A DNA stretch of 64,000 nucleotides, from NCBI RefSeq assembly GCF_041915215.1, contig NZ_JAYSBV010000002.1; one strand, 5' to 3'. Position 1 is the first letter of the stretch; every line of letters starts with the position of its first letter. The DNA is from Zoogloea sp021286885. Lineage in GTDB: Bacteria; Pseudomonadota; Gammaproteobacteria; Burkholderiales; Rhodocyclaceae. Made by a program: the position numbers and the translations under genes. The notes under the pieces were generated by a model, which saw only the letters and a list, made by a program, of their open reading frames with translations, had not been told where the DNA came from and made no database searches. Shown here piece after piece: positions 26,485 through 36,193 of this stretch.

Positions 26485-28362
26485 ATGAACAAGCAAAACG
26501 TACATATCTACGTATGCCATCATAAATCCGGTTACACGTTCAGTGATGAGACGTTCAGGCCCATTCACGTGGGGAAAGCCCTGTCCATCAACAAGCTTGG
26601 CATTCCTGGCGATGACAGCGGCGACAGCATTTCGGCCAAGAACAAGGAATACTGCGAACTAACCGCCTTATACTGGGCATGGAAAAATGACAAAACGGCA
26701 GACTGGATAGGGCTGGTACACTATCGCCGCTTCATGGATTTTTCCGGCCAGAAAAAACATATCCCTGACGTTCATGGCTGCGTGAATTTCGAGTCACTGG
26801 ATGACGCCCTGACCGCAGAACTCGGAATCAACACCGCCAGTGTACAGGCACTCCTTGCCGGACGCCCCGAGCTGCAGGCCATTCTGCCTAACAAGTGGTC
26901 CGTCAGAAAAGCCGGCTTTCGCAGTCTGCACGACCACTACGCAACCGCTGACCACCACTACGTGAAGGATCTGGAAATGACCCGGACCGTGGTGAGCGAA
27001 CTATACCCGGACTACCTCGCGAGCTTTGATGCAGCCTTGGCCAATCACGAAGGGTATTTCACAAATATTTTTGTACTGCGCAAATCGCTCTTCGACGAGT
27101 ACTGTGAGTGGCTGTTCAACATTCTTTTTGAAGTCGAGCGGCGCACAGACCTGACCAACTACTCGGTCGCTGCCCGCCGAATTTACGGCTATCTGTCCGA
27201 ACGCCTTTTCAATGTGTTCATGGCATGCAAGCGTCTGCAACCCTCCCAGTACATGGAGCTGGAGCGCGTGTTCGTCCAGAACACGGACCCCCTGCCGAGC
27301 ATCACCCCTCCCTCTCCACCCCCGGCAAATGCGGTTTCGCTCGTCATTGCGTCCGACAACAACTTTGCCCCGCACCTGGCTGCACTGATCGAGTCGATCA
27401 AGGATAATACGTCCACGAACTTCTTTCTCGACCTGATTGTTCTGGATGGTGGCATCACGCCACAAAACCGGAATCTGCTGAAACGGCAATTCAAGATCAA
27501 TCTGGTGCACCAGGGCCGGCTGGAGTTTGTCGACTGCACCCATATGTACCAGGACATCGAAACTCACATGCATTTCTCGACATCCACCTTTTACCGGATC
27601 AGTCTGGGAGAATTGCTCCCCCATCATCGCAAGGTAATTTACGTCGACTGCGACATGATTGTCCTAGATGACCTAAGCAAACTCTGGACTCTAGATCTTG
27701 AAGGTAAAGCAGTTGCTGCAGTACCTGATGTCATCATGAAGAGTTTCGTGAATTTCGGGACCCCCGCCATGCGGGAAGCTGGCGGAAAACCCTCGCGCCT
27801 GTACCTGCAGGAACACGTAGGACTGGGCAACAGGGTGGATGACTATTTTCAGGCCGGGCTGATCGTCTTTGACTTGGACAAATACCGGGACATGGACATC
27901 TCAGACAATGCGCTGAGCGACCTGCTGGGCAAAAAATACTGGTTCCTGGATCAGGACATCCTGAACAAATACCTGCTTGGTTGCGTCAAATTCATCGACA
28001 CATCCTGGAACTGCGTCAACGTCTCCGGCGACATCATCCACGGGCTCAACAAAGAATGGGGAACAAAGATTGCTGAAGACCTGAAAGCACCCAAGATCGT
28101 GCACTACGCAGGCTACGAAGCAAAACCCTGGAACAACAAGAATGCCCCCTGGGCATCGGTTTACTGGTTTTATCTGCGAAAGACCTTCTGGTACGAATCT
28201 GTCACGCAGCGGTTTGAATACGCCCCGACATTGGAGGCGGCGGTTCACCGCAGCACCTCTTACAAACTCCTCCGGGCCGTGTGGCGCCGTTGCCCCAGCT
28301 TTGTACGGACACTGACGTCCGGCCTCGCTCACGGCTTTGTACGTCTCAGCTCCAGCCGCTAA
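26485..28362 (+). CDS. wbbM: WbbM-like bifunctional galactosyltransferase (DUF4422 + GT8)
   Basis: The 625-aa protein joins two glycosyltransferase modules. Residues about 6-240 form a DUF4422/GT111-type domain (IYVCHHKSGY, LTALYWAWKN, GLVHYRRFMDF). Residues about 285-555 form a GT8 domain whose DxD is Asp388-Cys-Asp390 (VIYVDCDMIVLDDL). This is the arrangement of Klebsiella WbbM, the D-galactan I polymerase that alternates galactofuranose and galactopyranose. ATG 26485 is chosen; a TTG at 26437 is also in frame. The C-terminal 60 residues are basic, which fits membrane association. Exact linkage is inference from context. Confidence 0.82.
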   Translation: MNKQNVHIYVCHHKSGYTFSDETFRPIHVGKALSINKLGIPGDDSGDSISAKNKEYCELTALYWAWKNDKTADWIGLVHYRRFMDFSGQKKHIPDVHGCVNFESLDDALTAELGINTASVQALLAGRPELQAILPNKWSVRKAGFRSLHDHYATADHHYVKDLEMTRTVVSELYPDYLASFDAALANHEGYFTNIFVLRKSLFDEYCEWLFNILFEVERRTDLTNYSVAARRIYGYLSERLFNVFMACKRLQPSQYMELERVFVQNTDPLPSITPPSPPPANAVSLVIASDNNFAPHLAALIESIKDNTSTNFFLDLIVLDGGITPQNRNLLKRQFKINLVHQGRLEFVDCTHMYQDIETHMHFSTSTFYRISLGELLPHHRKVIYVDCDMIVLDDLSKLWTLDLEGKAVAAVPDVIMKSFVNFGTPAMREAGGKPSRLYLQEHVGLGNRVDDYFQAGLIVFDLDKYRDMDISDNALSDLLGKKYWFLDQDILNKYLLGCVKFIDTSWNCVNVSGDIIHGLNKEWGTKIAEDLKAPKIVHYAGYEAKPWNNKNAPWASVYWFYLRKTFWYESVTQRFEYAPTLEAAVHRSTSYKLLRAVWRRCPSFVRTLTSGLAHGFVRLSSSR

Positions 28363-28372
28363 ATATATAACC

Positions 28373-29518
28373 ATGTCCAATATTGCTATCGTAGGCGCCG
28401 GCTTTTCCGGCGCAGTCATCGCCCGGGAGCTGGCCAGTGCAGGCCACTCCGTGACCGTTTTCGACAGCCGCTCTCACGTGGCCGGGAATTGTCATACCGA
28501 GCGGGACGAGGACACCGGGGTGATGACCCACATTTACGGGCCTCACATTTTTCACACCAGCAATGAAAAGGTCTGGAATTACATCCGACAGTTTGACGAA
28601 TTTGTTCCGTATGTGAACCGGGTCAAGGCCATCTACAACGGCCGGGTCTATTCCCTGCCGATCAATCTGCTGACCATCAACACCTTCTTTGGCAAAACCT
28701 TCTCTCCCGCAGAAGCCGCCGAGTTCATGGCGACGCTCGGAGACAGCGACATTACCGACCCCCAGACCTTTGAAGAGCAGGCCCTGCGCTTCGTGGGCTG
28801 GGATCTGTATGAAGCTTTTTTCAAGGGTTATACGCTCAAGCAATGGGGACTGCATCCGTCCGAACTTCCGGCAAGCATCCTGAAACGTCTGCCCGTCCGT
28901 TTCAACTACGACGACAACTATTACGCCAGCACCTTCCAGGGCATTCCCCGCAACGGCTACACCTACATCGTTGAGAAGATGCTGGACCACCCTGGCATTC
29001 AGGTTCATCTGAATGCCCCGTTCCAGCGGGGCATGGCGGAGCAATACGACCATGTGTTCTACAGCGGCCCGGTGGATGCCTGGTTTGGCTACAGCGAGGG
29101 GCGGCTGGGCTACCGCACCCTGGATTTCCAGGTCGAACGCCACGAAGGCGATTACCAGGGGAACGCGGTAATAAATTACTGCAATCAGGATGTCCCCTGG
29201 ACCCGGATCTCCGAACACAAGCATTTCACCCCCTGGGAACAGCATGCAAAGACGCTGATCTACAAAGAGTTCAGTCGTCTGTGCGGAGCAGAGGACACGC
29301 CTTACTACCCGATCCGCCTCGTCAAGGACAAATCACTGCTGGCCCGATATGTCGACATGGCCCGAGCCGAGCAGAAGGTCACCTTCGTTGGCCGGCTGGG
29401 CACCTACCGCTATCTGGACATGCATATCACGATTGCAGAAGCACTTGATGCGGCCAGCCAGTTCCTGACGCTGGAAAAGGGGCAGCAGATGCCCAGCTTT
29501 ACGGTAGACCCGTCCTGA
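28373..29518 (+). CDS. glf: UDP-galactopyranose mutase
   Basis: Glf is a flavoenzyme converting UDP-galactopyranose to UDP-galactofuranose, the donor for Galf residues. The 381-aa protein starts with the FAD-binding VGAGFSGAVIA and carries the family blocks GPHIFHTSN and YPIRLVKDK. ATG 28373 gives MSNIAIVGAG; an upstream in-frame start would overlap the previous gene. The stop overlaps the next start as TGATG. It is direct evidence that the glycan made here contains galactofuranose. Confidence 0.96.
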   Translation: MSNIAIVGAGFSGAVIARELASAGHSVTVFDSRSHVAGNCHTERDEDTGVMTHIYGPHIFHTSNEKVWNYIRQFDEFVPYVNRVKAIYNGRVYSLPINLLTINTFFGKTFSPAEAAEFMATLGDSDITDPQTFEEQALRFVGWDLYEAFFKGYTLKQWGLHPSELPASILKRLPVRFNYDDNYYASTFQGIPRNGYTYIVEKMLDHPGIQVHLNAPFQRGMAEQYDHVFYSGPVDAWFGYSEGRLGYRTLDFQVERHEGDYQGNAVINYCNQDVPWTRISEHKHFTPWEQHAKTLIYKEFSRLCGAEDTPYYPIRLVKDKSLLARYVDMARAEQKVTFVGRLGTYRYLDMHITIAEALDAASQFLTLEKGQQMPSFTVDPS

Positions 29519-30408
29519 TGGCGGTCTGCACGCCTCGAGTGGTGGCCGTTGTCGTTACTCACAGCCGGCCGGAAGAACTCCGGCTGGTTGTCGACGCGCT
29601 CCTCGGCCAATCCTTGCCCCTGACCCGAATCCTCGTGGTCGACAATGCCAGCCCGATCCCGGCAAACCAGGTTCTGGGCACGCACCCCCGGGTTGAAATC
29701 GTCAGAAGCGATATCAATACAGGGGGGGCGGGTGGCTTCGCTTTTGCCCTTGAAACGGCAGCCCGCCATGCGTGGGACTGGGTCTGGATGCTGGACGACG
29801 ATGCCGTACCAGCACAGACTGCACTGGCAGAACTGCTGCGTCAGGCACCGGCTCTGCCGGCTGATGCAGGCGCACTGTGCTCGGCGGTATATGAATTTTC
29901 CGCGCTGGCCACCATGCACCGGCGCAGTTTTTCAGCAAACACCGGGCGTGAATCCCCCCTACCCAACGAACGTTATCAGGCCCCGTTCTGCCAAATCGAT
30001 ACGGGCTCGTTTGTCGGCTTTTTGCTGGCCCGTCAGGCTTTCGAGCGGGCGGGGCTGCCAGATGCACGCTTTTTTCTGGCCTATGACGACACGGAATACT
30101 CCCTGCGGCTGAAGAAACTCGGCTTCAACCTGTGGCTCATTCCGGCCAGCCATATCAACCACCTGCGACTGCCTGGCGCAAAACTGCGTGGCAGCCCGTT
30201 TGGCCCCAAGCACTATTACAACATCCGGAATCGTATCCACGTGATGCGGACTTATACCCGGATGCCACGACTGGCTGGCACCAAAGCAATTCTCGTGGGG
30301 CTGGCCCTGCTATTGCTCGCTCAGGAAAGCTTCACCCCACGGGCATTGCGTCTGTTTATCAAGTCAGTACAGGATGGCCTGCAAGGCCGTCTCGGCACGA
30401 TCAAATAA
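29518..30408 (+). CDS. wbbN: GT2 glycosyltransferase, WbbN-like
   Basis: The 296-aa family 2 glycosyltransferase resembles galactofuranosyl/rhamnosyl-type enzymes. It has an N-terminal VVVTHSRPEEL donor-binding strand, the metal-binding LDDDA (Asp93-95), the acceptor-side block FFLAYDDTEYSLRL and a hydrophobic C-terminal helix. Size and position right after glf match wbbN of the D-galactan I locus. The role of WbbN is less clear than that of WbbM and WbbO. It closes the low-GC island; mnmC follows after 21 bp. Confidence 0.8.
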   Translation: MAVCTPRVVAVVVTHSRPEELRLVVDALLGQSLPLTRILVVDNASPIPANQVLGTHPRVEIVRSDINTGGAGGFAFALETAARHAWDWVWMLDDDAVPAQTALAELLRQAPALPADAGALCSAVYEFSALATMHRRSFSANTGRESPLPNERYQAPFCQIDTGSFVGFLLARQAFERAGLPDARFFLAYDDTEYSLRLKKLGFNLWLIPASHINHLRLPGAKLRGSPFGPKHYYNIRNRIHVMRTYTRMPRLAGTKAILVGLALLLLAQESFTPRALRLFIKSVQDGLQGRLGTIK

Positions 30409-30429
30409 GTATTCAGGCAGTCCCGGGTT

Positions 30430-32346
30430 ATGCATATACACGCAGCAGCGGTGGAGCTGACCACCGACGGAATCCCCTACTCCGAGGCGTTCAATGACGT
30501 CTATCACAGCAGTGCCGGTGGCCTGGGACAAGCTACACAGGTTTTCATGGCAGGCAACCGCCTTCCCGCCCGCTGGCAGCAAACCACCACTTTCACCCTC
30601 CTCGAAACCGGCTTCGGCCTGGGGTTGAACTTTCTGGCCACCTGGCAGGCCTGGCGGGAGGCCGGAGCCCCGGGGCGGCTGCATTTCATTTCGGTGGAGA
30701 AATTCCCCTTCACCCGGGCCGACCTAGCGCAGCTGCATGAAGCCTTCCCCAGCCTCGCGGCAATGGCTTCCGAGCTGCAGGCCCAGTGGCCGGATCTGGT
30801 GCCGGGTCTGCATCGCCTGAGCTTTGAGGGAGGCCAGGTGGTGGTCACCCTGGGCCTGGGGGATGCGCTGGAATTGCTTCCGCAAATCAATGCCCGGGTG
30901 GATGCGTTTTATCTGGATGGTTTTTCGCCGGCCAAGAATCCGGAGCTGTGGTCGCCGGCGGTGTATGCCCAACTGCGTCGGCTGGCGGCGCCGGGAGCGA
31001 CGCTGGCCACCTGGTCGGTGACGGGGCATGTGCGGCGCGGTTTACAGGAGGCGGGCTTTCATGTGGAACGCAGGCCGGGCTTTGGCAGCAAGCGGGAGAT
31101 GCTGACGGGCCGGCTGGCCGACGACACCCCGCCGCCGCCCGCCCCTGCCCGGGAACGCCGGGCGCTGGTACTGGGCGCCGGGGTGGCCGGCACATCGGTG
31201 GCCGAGCGTCTGGCGGCCCGGGGCTGGCAGATCACCTTGCTGGATGAAAACGCGGCCCCCGGCCAGGGGGCGTCGGGCAACCGGGCGGGGGTGTTTCGCC
31301 CGCTGCCCAGCCTGGACGATAACCGGCTGGCGCGCATCACCCGGGCCGGTTTTGTATATGGCAAGGGGCACTTGGCCCGTCTGCTGGCGGGGGGGCATCC
31401 CCTGCGCTGGGGGCAGACCGGGGTGCTGCATCTGGCCCGGGACGACAAACAGGCGGGCAAGATGCGGGCGGTGGTAGACGCCCACCAGCCCCCCGCCGAC
31501 TATCTCCAGTACCTGGAGCCCGAGGCTGCCACGGCCTTGATCGGCTGGCCGGTGGCCCAGGGGGGATGGTTCTTCCCCCAGGGGGGCTGGATACAGCCCC
31601 CCAGCCTGTGTGCGGCCAATCTGGCTGCGGCGGGCGACCGGGTGGAGGCCCGCTTCAATACCCGGGTTGCCCAGCTGGTGCGGGACTCTGGCCGGGCATG
31701 CTGGCAGGCCCTGGATGCGTCCGGCGCAGTGCTGGCCGAAGCACCAGTACTGATTCTGGCCAACGGGGTGGGCATCCGCCAGTTGCCCGAAGCGGGCGCG
31801 CTGCCGGTGCGTCTGGCCCGGGGACAGGTGTCCCACCTGCCTGCCGAAGCCGGCTCGGCGCCCAAAATGGTGGTGTGCCGTCTGGGCTATGTGAGCCCGG
31901 AGGTGGATGGGGTGCGCTGCGCCGGGGCGACCTTCATGGCCGACGATGAAGGCACCGAGCTGCGCCTGGCCGAGCACCAGGAAAACCTGGAAAAGCTGGA
32001 CTTCATCCTGCCCGGCTACAGCGCTGGCATCGACCCGGCAGCGCTGGACGGGCGGGTAGGCTTTCGCCCGGCGTCGCCAGATCGACTCCCCATGGTGGGC
32101 CCGGTGCCGGTGCATCAGCCGGTGGCCAAAGAGACGCCCCTCCATGCCATCGAACGCCACCCGGGCCTGTATGCGGTATCGGGCTTCGGTGCCCGAGGGC
32201 TGGTGTGGGCAAGCCTGATGGGCGAGCTGCTGGCCAGCCAGCTGGAAGGCGAGCCCCTGCCCCTCGAACAGGATCTGGTGGATGCGCTGGACCCGGCCCG
32301 CTATCTGCTCAAGCCACCCCGGCCCCAGAAAGGGAACGAAGAGTGA
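30430..32346 (+). CDS. mnmC: bifunctional tRNA wobble-uridine modification enzyme MnmC
   Basis: MnmC completes mnm5s2U at tRNA position 34. The 638-aa protein has the two expected halves. The N-terminal MnmD methyltransferase (1 to about 235) contains LLETGFGLGLNFL and YLDGFSPAKNPELW. The C-terminal FAD oxidoreductase starts at about 241 (ALVLGAGVAGTSVAERLA) and removes the carboxymethyl group. Flanking composition returns to high GC, so this is the chromosomal edge of the polysaccharide island. Confidence 0.95.
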   Translation: MHIHAAAVELTTDGIPYSEAFNDVYHSSAGGLGQATQVFMAGNRLPARWQQTTTFTLLETGFGLGLNFLATWQAWREAGAPGRLHFISVEKFPFTRADLAQLHEAFPSLAAMASELQAQWPDLVPGLHRLSFEGGQVVVTLGLGDALELLPQINARVDAFYLDGFSPAKNPELWSPAVYAQLRRLAAPGATLATWSVTGHVRRGLQEAGFHVERRPGFGSKREMLTGRLADDTPPPPAPARERRALVLGAGVAGTSVAERLAARGWQITLLDENAAPGQGASGNRAGVFRPLPSLDDNRLARITRAGFVYGKGHLARLLAGGHPLRWGQTGVLHLARDDKQAGKMRAVVDAHQPPADYLQYLEPEAATALIGWPVAQGGWFFPQGGWIQPPSLCAANLAAAGDRVEARFNTRVAQLVRDSGRACWQALDASGAVLAEAPVLILANGVGIRQLPEAGALPVRLARGQVSHLPAEAGSAPKMVVCRLGYVSPEVDGVRCAGATFMADDEGTELRLAEHQENLEKLDFILPGYSAGIDPAALDGRVGFRPASPDRLPMVGPVPVHQPVAKETPLHAIERHPGLYAVSGFGARGLVWASLMGELLASQLEGEPLPLEQDLVDALDPARYLLKPPRPQKGNEE

Positions 32347-32482
32347 GGGCGCCTTGGTCTGTCTTGGCGCCCGGCATCATTCGACCCTGCATCAGTCATT
32401 TGTAAGCACACATTCCTGACGTCAGCCGGGGGCAAGCCCGGCGCGTTAGGATGGGCATGTCCTTTTGTCTGAGCCTACGCCC

Positions 32483-33271
32483 ATGAGCGATTCCCGTCCC
32501 CCGCTCCACCCGGCCCTCTGGGTGGCCGCCATTTCTGTAACGGTGGCCAGCATGGCCGGGGTGGTCAAGATGCTGGGCTACCTGCCCGTGGCCGATGCGC
32601 CGCCTCCTGAAGCCGTGATCCCCAAGGCGCCCTCGCCCCAGGCAGAGGCACCAGCCCCCGCTCCAGTGGTGGCACCTGCGCCCGAGAAAGCCGCAGAAAA
32701 AACCCTTGAGAAATCTGCCGAACCGCCCCATCCGGCCAAGCCCAAGCCGGTGCAGCTACACCCGGCGCCAGTAAGCAAACCGACCACCGCCCACACCGAG
32801 GCCCCGGCGAACCCGCCTCCGCCCCAGGCCCTAGCCGGCACGCTGGGCCTGCCCCCGCCGCCGTCCGAAACCCAGGCCGCTCCGCCGCCGCCCCCTGCAC
32901 CCACCATCTGCCGGGAGTGTGGCGTGGTGGAAAACATCCAGGCCATGCAGCAGAAGGGGGAAGGCAGCGGCATCGGGGCGATTGGTGGCGCCGTGCTGGG
33001 CGGCATTCTGGGCAACCAGGTGGGTGAAGGCTCGGGCAAGAAGCTGGCCCGGATCGGCGGTGCCGTGCTCGGCGGGCTGGCCGGCAACGAGGTGGAGCGC
33101 CAGCAGCGCAGCAGCACCCAGTATCAGGTGGTGGTGCGCATGGAAGATGGCACCCGCCGGGTGCTCACCCTCGCCCAGCCGCCCGGCGTGCATCCGGGCG
33201 ATCCGGTGCGGGTGCGCAACGGCGAGCTGATCGGTGGGATTCCGCCCGGGGCGCGTAGCGGCAATTTCTGA
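32483..33271 (+). CDS. glycine-zipper 2TM (SlyB/Rick_17kDa-like) envelope protein
   Basis: The 262-aa protein has an N-terminal membrane anchor (about 13-35), a long Pro/Ala/Lys-rich linker (45-145), a CREC dicysteine (about 148-151) and a glycine-zipper hairpin of two Gly-rich helices (GAIGGAVLGGILGN and GGAVLGGLAGN). A small beta domain follows. Such proteins sit in the envelope, often as outer-membrane stress proteins. Function is unassigned. The start is ATG 32483; a TTG at 32465 is less likely. Confidence 0.8.
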   Translation: MSDSRPPLHPALWVAAISVTVASMAGVVKMLGYLPVADAPPPEAVIPKAPSPQAEAPAPAPVVAPAPEKAAEKTLEKSAEPPHPAKPKPVQLHPAPVSKPTTAHTEAPANPPPPQALAGTLGLPPPPSETQAAPPPPPAPTICRECGVVENIQAMQQKGEGSGIGAIGGAVLGGILGNQVGEGSGKKLARIGGAVLGGLAGNEVERQQRSSTQYQVVVRMEDGTRRVLTLAQPPGVHPGDPVRVRNGELIGGIPPGARSGNF

Positions 33272-33308
33272 GCTTTGCCCAGCAACCCAGCCGTACCGCA
33301 CACAGCAC

Positions 33309-33337
33309 AACGGGGCGCCCGCAGGCGCCCCGTTTTT
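33309..33337 (+). terminator. intrinsic terminator
   Basis: CGGGGCGCC-CGCA-GGCGCCCCG followed by TTTTT, 38 bp after the glycine-zipper gene. It is a 9-bp GC stem with a U-tract, of high quality. Confidence 0.92.
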
Positions 33338-33384
33338 CATGGCATCCGGCACGGGGCCGGATCAATCAGCCCGCAAGCCCAGGA

Positions 33385-34785
33385 TCAGGCCAGGGCCTTG
33401 TCTAGGCGGGCGAGCACCAGTTCGCGGCCCACAGCTTCCAGCACGGCATCGATGGACGGGCTCTGGGGCTGACCCAGCAGCACCACCCGCAGGGGAATGG
33501 CCACCTGGGGCATCTTCACACCGTGGGCGGTGCAAGTTTCCTTGATGGCGGCATTGAGCACGGCCTTTTCCCAAGCGGCGGCGGCCAGCTTCTCGCGCAG
33601 GGTGGCGAGGGCGGCCTTGGCGTTGTCGGTCAGGTGCTGGGCGAGCAGCTCGGGGGCCGGGCTCAGGTCGATGTAGAAGGGCTCCAGCGCATCGGCCAGC
33701 TCCACCAGGGTGCTGACGCGCTCCTTGTAGAGCCCCACCAGGGTTTCAATGGCGGGCACGGCGGCCACCTGCACACCCCGGGCAGCCAGGCGCTCGGTGG
33801 CGTCGGCGGCGAGGCGGGCGTTATCGGCCTGCTTGATGTAGTGGGCGTTCAGCCACTTGAGCTTTTCGGTGTTGAACTGGGCGGCAGAGGGGGTGATGTG
33901 GTCCAGATCGAACCATTCGACCAGCTGCTCGCGGGAGAAGATTTCGTCATCCCCGTGGCTCCAGCCCAGGCGGGCCAGGTAGTTCACCACGGCTTCGGGC
34001 AGGTAGCCGTCTTCGTGGTACTGCATCACGCTCACTGCGCCGTGGCGCTTGGAGAGCTTCTGGCCGTCGTCGCCCAGGATCATGGAGAGGTGGGCGTACT
34101 GGGGCACTTCGCCCCCCAGGGCCTTCAGGATGTTGATCTGGCGCGGGGTGTTGTTCACGTGGTCATCGCCCCGGATCACGTGGGTGATGCCCATGTCCCA
34201 ATCGTCCACCACCACGCAGAAGTTGTAGGTGGGGGTGCCATCCGGGCGGGCGATGATGAGGTCGTCCATTTCGGCGTTGGCGATCTCGATGCGGCCCTTG
34301 ACCAGATCATCCCAGGCCACCACGCCTTCGGTGGGGTTCTTGAAGCGGATCACCGGCTGCACGCCTGCGGGGGGTTCCGGCAGCACCTTGCCGGCCTCGG
34401 GACGCCAGCGGCCATCGTAACGGGGCTTCTCGCCCCGGGCGCGCTGGGCTTCGCGCAGGGCGTCCAGCTCGTCGGGCTGCATGTAGCAAGGGTAGGCGTG
34501 GCCGGCGGCCAGCATCTGCTGGACGACTTCCTTGTAGCGCTCCATGCGCTGCATCTGGAAGAAGGGGCCTTCGTCCCAGCCCAGATCCAGCCACTTCATG
34601 CCATCCATGATGGCCTGCACGGCCTCAGGGGTGGAGCGGGCCACGTCGGTATCTTCGATCCGCAGCACGAAGGTGCCCGCGTGACGGCGGGCGTAGGCCC
34701 AGGAGAACAGGGCCGTGCGGCCACCACCGATGTGCAGGAAGCCGGTGGGGCTGGGGGCGAAGCGGGTACGGACGGTAGAAGCCAT
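33385..34785 (-). CDS. gltX: glutamyl-tRNA synthetase
   Basis: GltX charges tRNA-Glu. The 466-aa class I synthetase has the HIGH region FAPSPTGFLHIGGGRTALF (8-26) and the KMSKS equivalent GQKLSKRHGA. Full family length. ATG 34785 (MASTVRTRFAPSP) is chosen; an in-frame ATG 14 codons upstream gives a non-homologous extension. Confidence 0.96.
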   Translation of the reverse strand: MASTVRTRFAPSPTGFLHIGGGRTALFSWAYARRHAGTFVLRIEDTDVARSTPEAVQAIMDGMKWLDLGWDEGPFFQMQRMERYKEVVQQMLAAGHAYPCYMQPDELDALREAQRARGEKPRYDGRWRPEAGKVLPEPPAGVQPVIRFKNPTEGVVAWDDLVKGRIEIANAEMDDLIIARPDGTPTYNFCVVVDDWDMGITHVIRGDDHVNNTPRQINILKALGGEVPQYAHLSMILGDDGQKLSKRHGAVSVMQYHEDGYLPEAVVNYLARLGWSHGDDEIFSREQLVEWFDLDHITPSAAQFNTEKLKWLNAHYIKQADNARLAADATERLAARGVQVAAVPAIETLVGLYKERVSTLVELADALEPFYIDLSPAPELLAQHLTDNAKAALATLREKLAAAAWEKAVLNAAIKETCTAHGVKMPQVAIPLRVVLLGQPQSPSIDAVLEAVGRELVLARLDKALA

Positions 34786-34875
34786 GGCAGACAATCTGGA
34801 AAGCTGAAAACCTGCCATTTTACGCAAAGCCGGCGCCTCAGGCAGGAGCCGGCTTGCGTATGTGGAGCAAACCGG

Positions 34876-35991
34876 TCAGCGCACCAGCTCGCCGTTGCGA
34901 TTGAGCATGGTGAGTTCCACGTAATTGGAGCCCTCATGCTGGCCCGGCGCAAAGCTCACGGTAAAGCCGCCCAGATCGAAGGGAGCGCTTTCGAGAGCCT
35001 TGGTGATGGCTGCCGGATCGCCGGCCTTGGCCCCCGCCCGGCGCATGGCCTCCACCAGCACCCGAGCGTAGACATAGCCTTCCAGGCTGCCTTCACTGGG
35101 CTTGGCGTCGGGAGCGTGCTTTTTGAGGAGCGCCAGATAATCCCGGGTCATGGGCATTTTCCCGCCGCTGGGAACCGGGAACACCTGGGAAATGCCCAAC
35201 CCGTGGGACTGGGGCCCAACAGTGGCCACGATGTCCCGTTCGCTGTTAACTGACAGGGTGTAAAGCTGGGCAAAGCCGCCCTTCTCCCGGTAGCCCTTCA
35301 CGAAGGCCGATGTAGCCACGGTGCTGGATATCATGATGATAGCTGCAGCATCCGCTTTGGCCAGGGCCTCCACCGCCGGGCCCATCTGGGTCGTGCCCCG
35401 CTCATAGCTGGCCACCGCCACGGGCGCCAGTTTGCGGGCAGCCAGGGATTTCTTGACCTGGGCCAGGCCATCCTGGCCAAAGCCGTCGTTCTGGTGCAAT
35501 ACCGCAATTTTTTGCTGGCCGACCGTAGTGGCCATTTCCACCAGCTTTTCCACTTCAGCCGCGTAGGAGGCGCGCAGGTGGAAGATCTGGGGATGCTTCT
35601 TTTCCCGGATCATGGTGGCACCGGTATAGGCCCCCACCACCGGCACGCCCAGTTGCTCCAGGGCACCACTCTCCAGGGCCGCATTGACGTTGGCTGTCCC
35701 GGTAAGCCCCAGCAGGGCCACCGGCTTTTCGGCTGCCACCTGTTTGAGCAGACGGACGGTTTCATCGGGCTTGTAGGCATCGTCCTGGACCACGTAGCGG
35801 ATCTTCTGGCCGGCAATGCCCCCCTTCTCGTTCAGCTCCTTGAAAACCAGGCTGGCCCCTTCGGTCAGCAACTTACCGGTAGCCGCCTGGGTGCCAGTCA
35901 TGGGGGTGATCTGCACGACGGTGTAATCCGCCATGGCGAGCAAAGGACAGGCCAGCAATCCCAGCATGGCGCCCCGGATGAGTGTATTCAT
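34876..35991 (-). CDS. periplasmic amino-acid-type ABC substrate-binding protein (paralogue 1)
   Basis: The 371-aa protein is a type I periplasmic-binding-fold protein of the branched-chain amino acid (Leu/Ile/Val) group, with a signal peptide cleaved after AMA (about 21). Typical features are ITPMTGTQAATGK, LNEKGGIAGQKI and the hinge region HQNDGFGQDGL. AGGAGA precedes the ATG. No permease or ATPase gene lies nearby, so it is an orphan or a sensor-type binding protein. It is closely similar along its whole length to the gene at 36194. Confidence 0.88.
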   Translation of the reverse strand: MNTLIRGAMLGLLACPLLAMADYTVVQITPMTGTQAATGKLLTEGASLVFKELNEKGGIAGQKIRYVVQDDAYKPDETVRLLKQVAAEKPVALLGLTGTANVNAALESGALEQLGVPVVGAYTGATMIREKKHPQIFHLRASYAAEVEKLVEMATTVGQQKIAVLHQNDGFGQDGLAQVKKSLAARKLAPVAVASYERGTTQMGPAVEALAKADAAAIIMISSTVATSAFVKGYREKGGFAQLYTLSVNSERDIVATVGPQSHGLGISQVFPVPSGGKMPMTRDYLALLKKHAPDAKPSEGSLEGYVYARVLVEAMRRAGAKAGDPAAITKALESAPFDLGGFTVSFAPGQHEGSNYVELTMLNRNGELVR

Positions 35992-36023
35992 GATTTTGTC
36001 TCTCCTTGGTGTGTTTTATTTCA

Positions 36024-36060
36024 GCCCTCGTCATGGGTGCTGTGCACGCACGACGAGGGC
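36024..36060. repeat. hairpin in the leader of binding-protein paralogue 1
   Basis: GCCCTCGTC (36024) and GACGAGGGC (36052) form a 9-bp perfect stem about 33 bp upstream of the start at 35991. There is no U-tract, so it is more likely an mRNA-stability or attenuation hairpin between the paralogues than a simple terminator. Confidence 0.4.
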
Positions 36061-36193
36061 GAAAACGAAAGATACGCGAAACGCATTAAAGGCAGAACAT
36101 TTCCGTATATCGCCACCAATTCGAGACGCCCTTTTCTGCAATGGAGTGCAAAAAAGGTCTCATCCGGGCCGCTTAGACCAACCGACGCGGGGG

